A DNA stretch of 64,000 nucleotides, from the NCBI GenBank assembly GCA_021234155.1, contig JAJEKV010000495.1, positions 105,884 through 169,883 of the forward strand, in the 5' to 3' direction. Each line of letters starts with the position of its first letter. Position 1 is the stretch's first letter. Shown piece by piece: positions 36,301 through 48,279 of the stretch. Source of the DNA: Isoetes taiwanensis (taxonomy: Eukaryota > Streptophyta > Lycopodiopsida > Isoetales > Isoetaceae). The notes below the pieces were generated by a model that did no database searches, was not told the DNA's origin, and worked only from the letters and a program-made list of their open reading frames with translations. Made by a program: the position numbers and the translations under genes.

Positions 36301-37890
36301 CTACTTCTGACACACCACATGGAGCAAATTATTATCAATGCTACTACTAAAGATGCATGTTTAAAAGCCTTAGAAAATGCTAAGGAGAGAATTGAGCTAA
36401 CGCTTGAGAAGAAATATAGTGTGATGAAGAGGAGCAATGTTGCAAATGATGAAGATGAGAAAGTTAGCCATGATGTTAAGTCAGGAAGCAAGTTCTTGAA
36501 AAAGGAGGAATTTGCACTCATTATTGATGGAAACAGCCTTGTTCATGCCCTTGCTAAAGATTTGAAGGATAAGGTAATTGAAATATCATTTTGTTACAAA
36601 TGCTGTGAGCACGCGTCTTATTTCATTCCGTTCCATGCAGCTGTTTGAACTGGCTGTGGCATGTCAAGTTGTTGTATGCTGTAGAGTTGCACCCTATCAA
36701 AAGGCCGGCATAGTGGCACTAGTCAAGGAACGGGCCAATGAAATGACTTTAGCGATTGGAGATGGTATGTATGGATGGAGATTTGCTACTTAAAATGATT
36801 GCTTTGGATTCTTATCCACTTGTACTTTGGCTTTATCAGGTGCAAAATGATGTTGCAATGATCCAGATGGCAGATGTTGGTGTCGGATAAGCGTAAAGAA
36901 GGCCGTCAAGCAGTCATGGCATCAGACTTCGCGAATTGCACAGTTTAGGTTTCTCAAGCGATTATTTTTGGTTCATGGTCATTGAACTATCAGCCGGCTA
37001 GCCTACATGGTCCTATACAACTTTTTATCGCAAATAATGCTGTCTTTGTTATGATGCTCTTCTGGTACACTATAATGTTACAACAAGCTTGTCTATTTGC
37101 ACACTATTTTCTTTCTGCTTATTATCATGTGCTGTTGCAGGTATATACTATACACAGCATTTTCCTCGCAGTCGGCACTTTTTGACTGGAATCTTGTATT
37201 TTATTCTCTTTTATATACATCACTTCCAACAATCGTAGTTGCAATTTTTGATAAGGATGTGCACCAAGACACTTTACTCAAATATCCTCCCTTTATGGTG
37301 CTGGGCAGAGGGGATAGTTATAACTTGCGTTTATTTTGGTTGACCATGGCAGACACGTTGTGGCAAAGTCTGGTCCTGTTTTATGTTCCCTATCTCACAT
37401 ATTGGGCTAGCACCGTGGAAATATGGGGGCTTGGGAGCTTATGGCAAATTGCAGTAGTCTTGTTGGTTAATTTGCATTTGGCCATGGATATACGGTGCTG
37501 GAACTGGGTGATGCATAGCGTGGTATGGGGTTCTATTGCTGCTACATACATCTGTCTCCTTATATTGGATTCTTTAACATCAGAGGGTTTCATTCAACAT
37601 TATTGGTATGCTTCTTTTTGCCATTCGTTTTCTGGGGTTATTATTTTACTGCTTCTTTTAATTGTGGGAAAATTTGCAGGTCTATTTATCACATTGCTAA
37701 CACAGCAGAATATTGGTTTGACATACTTTTGATAGTGGTTCTTGCCCTCTTGCCTCGGTTCTGCTTCAAAGTAATTCTGCAGCGTTTCTGGCCCACTGAC
37801 ATACAGATAGCCTTTGAAGCAGAGAAGATATCACTGACAGGCGGTGAACGGCCAGAGATTGAATTACAGTCAGCCAATGCATCAATTTAA
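33400..37890 (+). pseudogene. P4-type ATPase (phospholipid flippase, ALA1-like); frame-broken copy or assembly errors
   Basis: P4-ATPases use ATP to move phospholipids from the outer to the inner leaflet of plasma or endomembranes, usually with an ALIS/CDC50 partner. The start ATG at 33400 opens a ~185-residue polar N-terminus, then RVVYINNP..TNENFE, RNLFEQFHRLAYIYF (M1) and an M2 segment ending KDGYEDWRR. Later motifs are IPISLYISME in M4 (about 34990), the phosphorylation motif DKTGTLT (35154-35174), QGESPDEQAL (about 35592), KGADATV, TGDKQETAISIG (about 36260), LAIGDG...NDVAMIQMADVGVG across an intron, and C-terminal M5-M10 to the stop at 37890. Introns seen are 35275-35359, 35707-35776, 36574-36640, 36765-36839, 37065-37140 and 37606-37679, all GT-AG. 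The spliced length fits the family (~1,200 residues). At least ten one- or two-base shifts fall in 34270-35940 and 36840-37065, including at the A-domain DGE(S/T) loop and just before DKTGT. The remainder is clean. Family identity is firm; whether the gene is dead is not. Confidence 0.9.
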
Positions 37891-40800
37891 CCAACTTTAG
37901 TTTTTGGGGTCTATCACATACTACAGCTATCTGCAGCGCATTGCATGCACATGTTTTTTTTGGGGGTGAGGGGGGGACATGTATAGGTTGCAAAAGCAAC
38001 TCCTTGTTCACAAATAGAATAATGTACATTAAATTATTAAGGAGAACTGTAATATAGTCACTGGATATAGCATCGGATTGTAAAGATGCATCCAACATTT
38101 TTTTTTAAGCCAATTCATTGTACTGCCGGATGGAATGAAGCACACCCTTTTATAAAAGAAAGTTTCCGATTGTCTATGGAAGTGAATGTTCCAGATGGTA
38201 GGGGACAAATTACTAATTCCTTTGTTAGAGGCAAGCTCGGCCCTAGCTATAATGGACGAAAAAAAAAATTGCGTAAAAATTTGCTAAAGTGGGCCAACCA
38301 CAAAAACCTATTCTATTCTATTCGCCTACTCGCATTTTGTTAACACAGCAAAAGCAAAAAAAACAAGGGCCATCTAGCAAAGCCATTGAGTCTCAACAAA
38401 AAGTCAGGGCCGTACACGTGGCAAGCAGGGTAGAACGCCTGTGCATGATTTGACAAGTGCAGCTTTGCCACAATGGAAAGCTCGCCGGAATAGAAAGCTT
38501 ACAGCTATGGCAAGGGAGAGGACGCAAAGAATTGAGACGCGAGAGCAGAGAATGGGTATCGGTTTTATGACTACTTCATGTCATCCGGTAGCAAGCGCAT
38601 CCTAAACAAATTTGCTTCAGTCTCCAAAGCTCCTGATGAAAAATAGCAACAACAACAATCGTCTCACATGAGAATACCGGATTTTAACTAATCGAGCAAG
38701 AAACCCCTTGCCAAAGATGACGCCTCCAAGCAAAGAGGCCCACTGAACAGAACAGAGAACCCTACATAACTTAGAAGCCCCAGAGGAAGCAACAAGCCGA
38801 AACAAAGATCAATTAGTGTCTATTTATCTCAGAATAAATTCAATCGTTGCAACCTCGCCTACCTAAGGGTTCGCTTTGCATTTTCAAGAATCCAATTCGC
38901 CTCCGGATGGTTGCAGCAATTTTTAATGGCGACACAACAAGAAAAGCGAGAGCAGGAGGGCAAGAACTAGTGGATTGCTCCTTCCCGACCAAGCTCTTAA
39001 AAATAAGTCACGAAACCACTGGAACTAGAACTTAAAATAGAAACCCCCACAGGCCTCCCAACAACACGTCGCAGGAATGCAAATCCGACGGACAGGAGTT
39101 TTTCCCCAAAAATGCCCTCAGGCCGGGAAACCTACACCTACTGACAAAGAGCATCGGTCATAACCGCTTAAAAACTAAATGTGGCACCATATATCCTGTT
39201 TGGGTTGCCCCTAAGACAAACCCTCGCTTCTCATGGTGGATGGGCATATTCTAGGAGTATACTAGCATATGCTTGGATTCCCTAAAACCCGCCTAAATCT
39301 GCTGTTCCAGGTTATTTGCGCATTCCGTCGGACATGCATTTGATCACTTCCTATTCACTTTGTTGAAGATTTACAACTGTTGGGCAAATTCCGGGGTAGA
39401 GAAGATTTGTTCCAGAGACTTTCTGGTTGAGTTAGCGCATTACAGGAAAAATTCCGGTAGATTTTTATGCATATTTATATAAGAGTAATACAAATTTCCG
39501 ATTGGGAATTGAAAATATCCGACTATTTGATGAAAAAGAGAGAAAATTTCCGATTAGGTTTAAAAACTTTGCCCAACACTCAAGGCTACAACTGAAAAGC
39601 TGGAAAAAACCTAAAATGCGGGCGACAATGGTAGAAAAATGTCGGACTCAGCAAAATAAACGATGGTGTTGGAACACGTTGTAAAGGCTTAACAAACATA
39701 CATATCAAAAGATGTTGTTGGCCTGATTAGTGTTACCAAACCCTATAATTTAGTTGCCAGTTTTAGCAATGCTCTGAATAGAGGACAGGTGTGATGCCAT
39801 ATCGGTGGCCGCATTGCCTCTTCCATGGAGTTAGGAACTCCTTTCCTTTTGTTCAGATTGTAGCCCATTTTGGAATTTAATTCAATCGATGCTGTTTGTT
39901 TTCAGATGGACCCAAAATATATATATATCTTGGATTTTTTCTCAGGCTTCTTCTCGGCAGATTTAGGAGCATTGTTCTTGGCCTCCTTGCCCGCCCATGA
40001 TGGACTAAGAAATCTCCTTGCCCTCCGTGCAGGTTTAAGGATTTGAAGGTCGGATTTGCAGGCCGGATTTGGGCGATGGCCTTTGGCCCTGATCGTTGAA
40101 TGCATGTTACTTTTTGTTGCAGAGGGACTCTTAAAGCATAAACTGCGTCAGAATTGACTGTACGCATACATCTGAGCTTGGTGGGAACGAGCAGATTTGC
40201 CGGTCCTCTCTAAAAAGAATTGCAAGCAGATTTTGCTTGATTGAGAAGTAGGTTTTCAATCCATGATTTAATTGATAGATTCCCTTAATTGATTTCTTTG
40301 ATTCAAAGCATGTGCTGGTTGTGGTTGTGTAAAAAACATGAGGCAAACAAAGGTTCCATGTGGTCCTCATTGGCTGAGTTGAAGCTTGCTGTAAAGAATC
40401 ATGCAATCTCACATCACATGTGATTAAACACAAAAAGAAGAAAGCAGTAATTACTAATTACCAGCTATAACATTGGTCATATTAATAGATGCTATGTTCA
40501 TTGTGGAATGCTATGACAGGGGATGATTATCTTTTGATTGTTTGCACCTCCTCGGACCAGGGTTGGAAAGGCTGTCCTTACCTTTTTTTTGAATTTTTGA
40601 AGGTCACTGCAAAAACTAGACTTCCAAATTGCATGTTAGTCCAAAAGTAACAATGGATAAGTTTAAATTTTTTTCCCCATTAAAATACCTAAAAGTAACA
40701 ATGCACCTGCAATATTTATAACATATTTTTTACTCTCATTTCGTAACAAAATGGCCGATTTTGGATTTGTTTGTTGGAGGAAATTTTGGCAGTACTAATT

Positions 40801-41360
40801 GAATGCCATTCTATTAAACAATAATTCTATTCTATGATATGTTATTCTTTTCTTTAATTTTTTATTTCTTTGTATATGGTACATTGGTGATATGTATGGG
40901 ATTGCCATACATATATTTTCTTTTTCTCAAATATATCGCTAAAAACGTTAAATTAATATAGGGGTATTAGTGCATGGCTAAGCAAAAAATAGACTTTTTA
41001 TTGCATGCCTATTTTTTTCTTGACTTTCATTTTGCAAGGCTATGTGAAATGTAGACTTGTTTTCGAATGTCTATTTTCTTTTAGACTTTATTTTGCATTG
41101 TAAAAAGGGTCTTGCAAGGCCTGCAGCCTTCAATTTCCAACCCTGCCTCAGACATTAACCTTTTCGTATTTCTTTTCCTGGTTAGTCCATGTATTCCATA
41201 CATTATTAATTGCCTAAATCCAAATGCCATCGTATATTTAGAGCCTATGTGTTTAGATTGTAAAAATATGCAATCTTGTTTTCTTCCCTTTTTCCACGGT
41301 AGTCTTATTACTAAAAGTCACATATTTTATCCAATAATGTTTGGCCACCTATTGTCTTAA
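37891..41360. other. Downstream of the flippase, no gene recognised
   Basis: The first ~300 bp is probably the flippase 3' untranslated region. Beyond it only short frames occur (such as 96 codons minus at 39877-40167) without domains. No transposon ends were recognised here. Confidence 0.35.
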
Positions 41361-41549
41361 AAATAAATCATTTTTCCACTATAAAAATAAGATATGTCTT
41401 ATTTAGGTTCGGAATAGGTTTGGATACCAAATGGAGTCTTATTTTATTCCGGGGGATTTTCGCCGCCATAAAATAAGACACCTAGTCTTATTTGGATAAA
41501 GAACTAAAAATAACTAGAATAAGACGTGTCTTATTTTTTCATACTTTTC

Positions 41550-41689
41550 CACTAGTATTTTTGTGATGTCATATTTTATGACTACCATGCAGTGGAAAAG
41601 TAAGTTTAAGTTTGTGTGTCTCATTTTTAGCCCTGGAGTCACAAATGGTGTCGTATGTTATATATGACAGCCATATTTTGCGACTAGTG
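41550..41689. mobile_element. CACTA-like MITE, about 140 bp
   Basis: The left end reads CACTAGTATTTTTGTGATGT and continues CATATTTTAT. The right end, reverse complemented, reads CACTAGTCGCAAAATATGGC and continues TGTCATATATA. Both ends therefore start with CACTAGT and share a TGTCATAT block. Length and inverted ends fit a small non-autonomous element. A clean 3-bp target duplication is not visible. Just upstream (41375-41535) three AAATAAGAC/GTCTTATTT palindromic motifs occur, perhaps from a related foldback. Confidence 0.45.
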
Positions 41690-41763
41690 TGGAAGAAGGG
41701 CCAAGAGAGCAATGCTCTAGGATGTGCTTTCTTTGATTAGGTTGATAGATTATGTATAAGGGA

Positions 41764-41868
41764 AAATCTCCCCCGAGAATATTCTGGAGGATAATCCGCG
41801 AGTGCGTCCGCCACCGCTGGCGGCGCCGCCTCACGGATTATCCTCCAGAATATTCGAGGAGGAGATTT
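41764..41868. repeat. 105-bp hairpin with 35-bp arms and GC-rich loop
   Basis: The arms 41764-41798 and 41834-41868 are reverse complements except for three or four positions; the core GGATAATCCG / CGGATTATCC and GAATATTC are exact. The 35-bp loop is very GC-rich (it includes GCTGGCGGCGCCGCC), unlike the AT-rich surroundings. It could be a foldback/MITE relic or a transcribed stem-loop. Expression cannot be judged from sequence. Confidence 0.85.
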
Positions 41869-44365
41869 CGCTGTGCATACTACCACGCCAGTTGGGATTA
41901 CGTACATTACGTGGCCTCCATGTCACGGCCACGTCACCTAGCTTTATAATGTTCCTTTTTTTTTCATTACTTTTCACAGAGCTCCTGACTATGGCGGATG
42001 TAGACATCTTGCTGGAGTTCCTTGTGATGGCGCTTGGCCTGTAATTCGTGGCGCTTGACGTGTAAATGACGGCAGAGGTATGCTAGAGTGTTGTTAGCCC
42101 TGTAAATAGTGGCGATGGTGATTATTTTGGTGTTTTGTGTAGACATTTTTTTTACTTTGGTGTCGGTGATGCTTGCATGGCTGCGAGACTTGTTTCTTAG
42201 CATCTTGGCGATCTTTGCAGTGAAAATTTACTGGCCGATCTTTCCCGTGAGGCTTCGTTGGCCGGTTTTATGTTATTTAGGGCCGATTCTTACTTATGTT
42301 TGGTCTTAAGGGATATCTGGCCAATCTTGGCGAGTTTTCGGTCCGAGTTTAGATCTTTGGCTATCTGTGATGATTTTATCCAAGTTTGCCCGAGTTTATT
42401 CGATCTTTAGCTGAGTTTATACAATCTTTCGTGATCTTTTGGTTGGTCTTTGGTGATATTTATTGATCTTTGTCTGATCTTAGCTGCTTATTTCTACTGG
42501 CCGAATTCAGAGTATGAATTCCCTTATAGTTTATTTCAAGATGGATTTTTGTTTGATGGTGTTTTTGTTGTTGAGTAGAATGGCTCAGAATCCAAGCATT
42601 TCACAGCCATCATTTAGAGTTCTACTTCTGGCAGTAATGTCTGATGTTTGTCGCAGTTTTATCCCTTTGCGGTAGCCTGTTTGATCTTTTGTGGCAGTGT
42701 AATCTGTTTTGACAAAATCTCTGTGACAGAGAAAAACCTGCTCAGTTTTTGTGGCAGTGTAATCTGTTTAATGATAAACTCTTGTGAAAAGCTCTTGAGA
42801 AATATTTGAGCTGATAAACTTTGTTGTGAATTTCTTCAAAACCTTGTGAAGTTCTATAAATTGTTGTTGTGAACTTTGAGGTGATAAACTTTGTGGTGAA
42901 TTTTCTATAGTCTGTTGTGAGTTTCAAGGTAAGTTTTGTAAAGTGTGTGTGAATTTAATGGTATGAATTGAAATTAACCTGAAGGTTGAGGTAAAATTAT
43001 CAGAAATAATTTGACACCAAAATAATAGTAATCCCAAGCGTATATTATGAGATTTTGATAGGAGAGTAGCTTTTGTTAGGTGTGACTTAGTTTAGGTGTT
43101 GTTACAGATTGGCTTATAAGGTCTTTAGACAGTTCTATTGCCTGCAATGCAGTAATAGATACAATGGAATTCAGTAGTGAGCATGCCATTGATCACGTCT
43201 CAACCTTGAGACAAATTCACCATTAGTAGTTGCCACTTTTATTCAGCCAAGACATCTCTCTCCCACTAGCGCAACACAATGGATGTTTCAGAATTGGGCA
43301 ATCCTCAGATAGAAACTAGAGGCTTCTTTATGCAGCTACATTGAAACTCTGTTCGTGGATGCCGTTTTATTTGTCCTTGCACAAAGTTAGGCTTTAAATT
43401 GCTGCCATTCATTTTAAAAAAATTAACATGCAAAGAAGTTGTGCTACTTTAGATATATGCAATTCATTTCTCCCAAGTACGTAAGCATTGAGCCCCTCTT
43501 CAGATAGTGTTTTTCTTGAACTCGGGGATAATAATGGTCGCTCCTATTGATCATTGACAATCTACCAGAGACTCTAATCAGAGATATATATTGGCAGCAT
43601 TTTCATGTATATAAGATTTGTATGATGCCACCATCAATTATGTCATTATACCTTCATAAATTAGCATGCCAATGGTTATCCCTCATATTTGAGCTAAACC
43701 AGTTGACATCCTCTCAATCATGCTATGTTATGACTGGTGTTTTAGAATTTGTTAGAGATTACAATAGAAGATTATGTTTGACCTTCAGAAGGATATATGA
43801 CTGTAAATCTTATGAATTGTTATGATGAGTATAAATGTTCTGAGTTACATGTGATTCACTATGTGGAATATAGGCGCCCTTAATAACTATGTGCAATAAA
43901 CCTGTTTAGGATACAAATCTGAAAGCCATAAAACAAACCATAAAAAAAACAAATTAACTAGAAGAGGTGGAACTTGTCGGCTATGGATGAATTGGTAGAA
44001 CATGTAAATTGGCTGTTGGCTGGTAGTTCAGTTGGAGTTGGAACATGGATACTTGGAGGTAGAATATAAAGGGGCCTGATCTCCAATGGGTCATCTTGAT
44101 TGATCTTTGGAGGATCGGCCTCCAAATAAAAGGAGATTCTCTCCAGTGAATGTTGGCGTAGTGAAAGGGGGATGCTCTCCAGTGAATGTTGGCGTAGTGT
44201 GCAGGGAAGCAGTATAACCAAATAGGGTCAATTTTCGTGATCAATTGCCTTCCAAGCTTAAGGTATTGTTTGTGGTGGGTGGTAGTAAAACCTGTACTGA
44301 AAGTCTGTGAATTGCTCTTTAGTAAGCAAATTGACACGAGTGATCATAAACCTATTTAGGATACA
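41869..44365. other. No gene recognised; degenerate short repeats
   Basis: From 42340 to 42500 the sequence is a loose repetition of GATCTTTGG-like words. From 42650 to 42960 TTTTGTGGCAGTGTAATCTG occurs twice (42688, 42747), and GTGATAAACTTTG(T/G)TGTGAA-like units recur. At 44139 and 44175 the 25-bp block starting CTCTCCAGTGAATGTTGG is repeated with a 36-bp period. None of this looks coding. Confidence 0.4.
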
Positions 44366-44518
44366 TATAACTGGGTGTAAAATCGCTAGTGGGGTACAAC
44401 TTTTGGCGAAACATTTAAGCACTTTTAAGTGCTGAAACTCGCGGACGTCGAAGCCCGTCACACCCTTCTCCCTCCTTTTCCCCTGGGCGTGAAAACTCAG
44501 ATCAGTGTTTCACTGTTG

Positions 44519-45643
44519 ATGATGGAGGCATGGAGCGCGGATGATTTTCACAGCATCAGAGGTCTGTGCAATTCGGGGGTGAAGCCCCACGAGGAAGAAA
44601 CTTGGTTGGAAAATAATGTCACGGATCGAGATTGGGATTCTGTTTGGACAAAGAAGTTGAACAAGGAAAAGATAAAATGGCACTGTGCAAAGGAGCATCT
44701 TCAAGAGAAGTTGGAAACACTCTGCCGAAAAATCTACAAGAATTGTCACAACAAAGAAGTAAGAAAGCAACTGGCCCTTGCTTTTGCGTTTGAAAATTGC
44801 ACTAGATCAATAGTTGCACCTGAGGAACACAAAGTAAACGGGCCGCATTTCATTCGTGCAATGCCAAAGATACCACAACAATAGACAAATAAAAACAGAG
44901 GCAGATGTTGTAGCACATGTTAGGAAAACTGAAATGAAGGCAAAGCCAAAGGTGGCAGCTGGATCAAATGAGATCAGTGCATGTGATGAAAACATAAAAA
45001 CCTTAGAGAATGCAGTACAGGAGATTGGAAAATCAGTTTTACTTATCATAAAGAATCGGAAGCAAGATGGGAAGTGAGCTGAAAGGCAATGAGAAGGCCT
45101 CCGAATTACAGAAAATGATGTTGGAAGAGGCGAGAACAGATTTTAAGACAGCCACAAATGATTTGGCTACAAAAGCGGGGAGGAGTTCAAGCTTAATCCA
45201 AACTGTGAGTTGGAGGCGTAAATTAAAGATTTGGAGCAGATTGTCCAGATGGAAACTTGGCACGTGAACAAGGTACAAAAAGCAATGAACCCTACATCAA
45301 GTAATGAGCAGGTCAAATGTAAACTCAAACTTGAGGAGGAGTTAAAAGTTCTCAAGAAGAAAGCAGAGACTTACGCAATTCTACATAAACAATTTGTGGA
45401 AGCTGAAAATGGATACTCACCGCAACATTTAGCATCTCTACTATTATACGAGATAAGTTGTTAGTGGAAGATCCATTTTATACATGTTCAGCATGTGGTG
45501 CGGAATTCACTAAAACTTACAGGTTAAGTTTAGCATCGAATTGCCAACATGAGTATCATATAGCTTGTTGTTCATTGTTGAGAGGAGGACAATGTATTCA
45601 TGGTTGCCTCGGAAAAGTGCCGAGGGTGTATTTGACGAGCTAG
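44519..45643 (+). pseudogene. Coiled-coil plus RING-H2-like protein, frame-broken
   Basis: The open frame from ATG 44519 (or upstream in-frame ATG 44429) reads MMEAWSADDFHSIRGL, then a charged helical region (KEHLQEKLETLCRKIYKN). It stops at 44884, but an overlapping frame carries on with a long Glu/Lys-rich, coiled-coil-like region (44890-45420, in three frames). The end, 45458-45643, reads a zinc-finger pattern C-x2-C-x15-C-x-H-x2-H-x2-C-x8-C-x3-C starting CSACGAEF and containing CQHEYHIACC. This is close to RING-H2, whose members are usually E3 ubiquitin ligases; the last spacing (x3 rather than x2) is unusual. It lies just inside the left end of the candidate 14-kb element and on the same strand as the FCP1-like relic, so they may have been one protein. 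At least four frame breaks. Confidence 0.5.
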
Positions 45644-46481
45644 GTTTTGGCCATGTTGCGGTGTGCTTCAAATAGTACACCAAAAAAGGATGTGTTAATC
45701 CGTCACGCATTGAGGTCTCACCCTTCAGGGTTCAAAGAAGGACAATGGTGCCATTTGAAGATGCACAAAACTCGCAAAGTCCTATAGGAGTACTGATCAA
45801 TTGTGACTGATTTGAATGCAACAACAGAACCACCACCACCACCCAAGAAGCTGTCCAAGAAGCTATAGAAGAAGTCAGAACACAAAGACACGGGTTGTAA
45901 AACACACCAGGTTGTGGAAAAACAAATGAACCGATTGTACACACCAAGCACCTAAGGAAGTTGAGGGAGTAATTCCATCGGATGAGGGCAACTTGGGTGA
46001 ATATTTGCCAAAAGGAAAGGGGGCGTAAGAACAAAGAGGGTAAGCTGGAGGATAGCAAAGAAGTTGTCGGGCTATAAGAAAGAGAACAAGAAGTAGCTAT
46101 GCAAAGATGCAGGAAGCAGGTCTCAATCATGACACCATGCCTATCGAAGTGTGTTTCAAGAAAATGCGTAATCAGGCCCTCAAGTTTTGGTGAGCCTCGA
46201 TCTTCAACAAGTGATTGCTGCCCTTAATAACCCCGGAAAGTCGGTGTGGGTCATTGTTTGGGCAAGCCCAAAAATAGTGTTGCTTAAAACATTGAATATT
46301 ATTGATTTTCTTTTGTTGCATTCATCGTAGGATTACCAGTTGATTCGTTAGGAGAATCCATTTGTTGATCTGAGAAAGGTTTCCACATTCAACCCATTTT
46401 TCATTTTCATCTTCATCTATTTATTCATGTAGTAATTCATTGTGTAGGTATTAGGATGTTCCAACATTACTAAATATTGAT

Positions 46482-47069
46482 TTGGCGACAAAAGATAAAC
46501 TCATTGTCTTGGATTTAAATGGTGTGTTGGTAAAAACATTTGGTGCAAATGAACACATACGCTTGGAATCGGGATTGACAATGACATACACTCAGCGAGT
46601 AAAGAAAGTGATATTCGGACTGAGCGGTGTTCTTCTTGAAGACTTTTTGTTACGAAGTGTTGTGTTGGTATATGGTCATCAATGCAACTCTCTAATGTGG
46701 AAGATGTCTTTGCAAGTACTATGTCCAGATTTGAGGGGGCGGATTTCTATTTGTATGGGGACAGGAAAATGTGTGAAGACCGATTTTGACCACCCCTAAC
46801 AAACCCACGGGCTGTCCGGTCATGATGAAGCCACTTGAAAAATATATGAGTCATACCCAAGATTCAAAGGTAAGACTTTGCTTCTTGATGATTCATTATA
46901 CAAGTCTTACCTAGTCCTTGAAACCGATAGTACGCATTCAAGATGGATGTCTATGATGAAGTGCTATAAAGATACTCACCCCAAAGATAGAAGAAATCTG
47001 CCGAGGGCCAAGGCGAGGAAAAATGAAGTTCTTGGTGAAGAACACACACGGATACAAGCCACGGCTTAA
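46482..47069 (+). pseudogene. FCP1/NIF-type HAD phosphatase domain, frame-broken
   Basis: The frame from 46482 reads KDKLIVLDLNGVLVKTF, the first HAD motif of FCP1-like phosphatases. Further on, in shifted frames, are WSSMQLSNVEDVF (46676-46715), EGADFYL, and KTDFDHP. The frame 46878-47069 has LLLDDSLYKSYL, the late HAD motif. FCP1-like enzymes typically remove phosphate from Ser/Thr, for example in RNA polymerase II tails. The canonical DxDG(T/V) is DLNGV here: the nucleophile Asp is kept but the second Asp, the general acid/base, is Asn. That variant is also common in a plant subgroup (DxNG), so it need not be decay. At least two frame breaks separate the motifs. The link to the RING-like relic 840 bp upstream is likely but unproven. 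Confidence 0.6.
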
Positions 47070-48224
47070 GGCAGGATAGAAAGATTATGAAGCTATGCTT
47101 GGAAAGACTTTTACGGAAAACAATTGCAGATTCTATAGGTTTGTGAAGGAGGAATTGAAGAAGGTTTATGGTGATGAAGATTGTCATTCTCCATTGCTGT
47201 GATTAAGCCTGAGACATTTATGATTATTGGCCTGATTGTCATTTATTTAGGCCAAGGAATCCTACACTTTTCATGTACCATCTTTATCTTAATTTAAGAA
47301 TGTTTTTGCTATATTGTTTATGTAGTTCAATGCAGACTTGTCTATAAGTTTTGCTATATTGTTTATATCTACTTCAATGCCGACCGCAAGGGATGCTTTA
47401 AAACTTATCAAGTGCTTAAAAAAAAAATTGCCCTACGCAAGTGCTAGTCCGGTATGAGTCTTAATGGCAGAATCATTATTGTCAAAAAGGATGGCGGTTA
47501 CTAAGTATGTAGTAGCTTAATGCTAGCAGAAGTGTTAATGTCATCAAGTGCTTATTGTCATGCAGTTAAGGTGCGACTTCTTGTTAAGCTATATAAGCAT
47601 TTTAAAGCTAGCTGTTTATTGCATAAGTGCTCGTGTGTTCGATTGCTTACTGGCCATTTGCTGAAATTAATTAAAATGCTTAGTGTTTGAAACTAATTAA
47701 AGAGCTAGAAACCTTTATTTACATTCAAAGCGAGAATCCGAATGGATATTACAAGAATTCAAACTTCATATATTTGATAGATAGACAAAATAACATTTGA
47801 TAGAGAAACAAAAACTTTGATAGAGAGAAAAAAAACTTTGATAGAGACAAAAAACTTTTTTATAAAAACAAGATTTTTTACAAAAAAAGCCCCTCAAAGC
47901 TAGTGTCTTCGGGGATATAAACAAATTTTTTTAAAAAAAAATTGGCCCTCGAGGCCGGTGTCTTCTTCGGGGTGTCTTGGGGTGTCTTCTTGGAGTGGGT
48001 GTCTTCTTGAGGGGGTGTCTTCTTGAGGGGTGTCTGCTTTGGAGGCAAGAACAATTAAAAAAGCCAGGAGGCAATTCTGGAGGCCCTTCATTCTCCATCC
48101 GCAACATCAATAACAAAAATTGATTAAACAAATGAAAATGAAAATTTGATTAAAGAAAACAAATGAAACATGCATACCATTTTATGAGCCATGAAGTCCT
48201 CCGGTCGAAAGTCTTCAATTTACG

Positions 48225-48279
48225 CTTCTTCTTCTTCTTCTTCTTCTTCTTCTTCTTCTTCTTCTTCTTCTTCTTCTTC
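48225..48279 (+). repeat. (TTC)n microsatellite, about 18 units
   Basis: Pure TTC/GAA tract immediately before the first copy of the 2.78-kb duplication. Its translation as a run of Phe is not a gene. Confidence 0.98.

Noticed and set aside
33400-37890. Processed (retro-copied) pseudogene of the flippase
   Set aside because: At least six GT-AG introns of 67-85 bp are present and there is no poly(A) tail at its end.
42650-42960. Solo LTR
   Set aside because: Short repeats of GTGATAAACTTTG and GGCAGTGTAATCTG occur, but I found no TG...CA ends with a 5-bp duplication.
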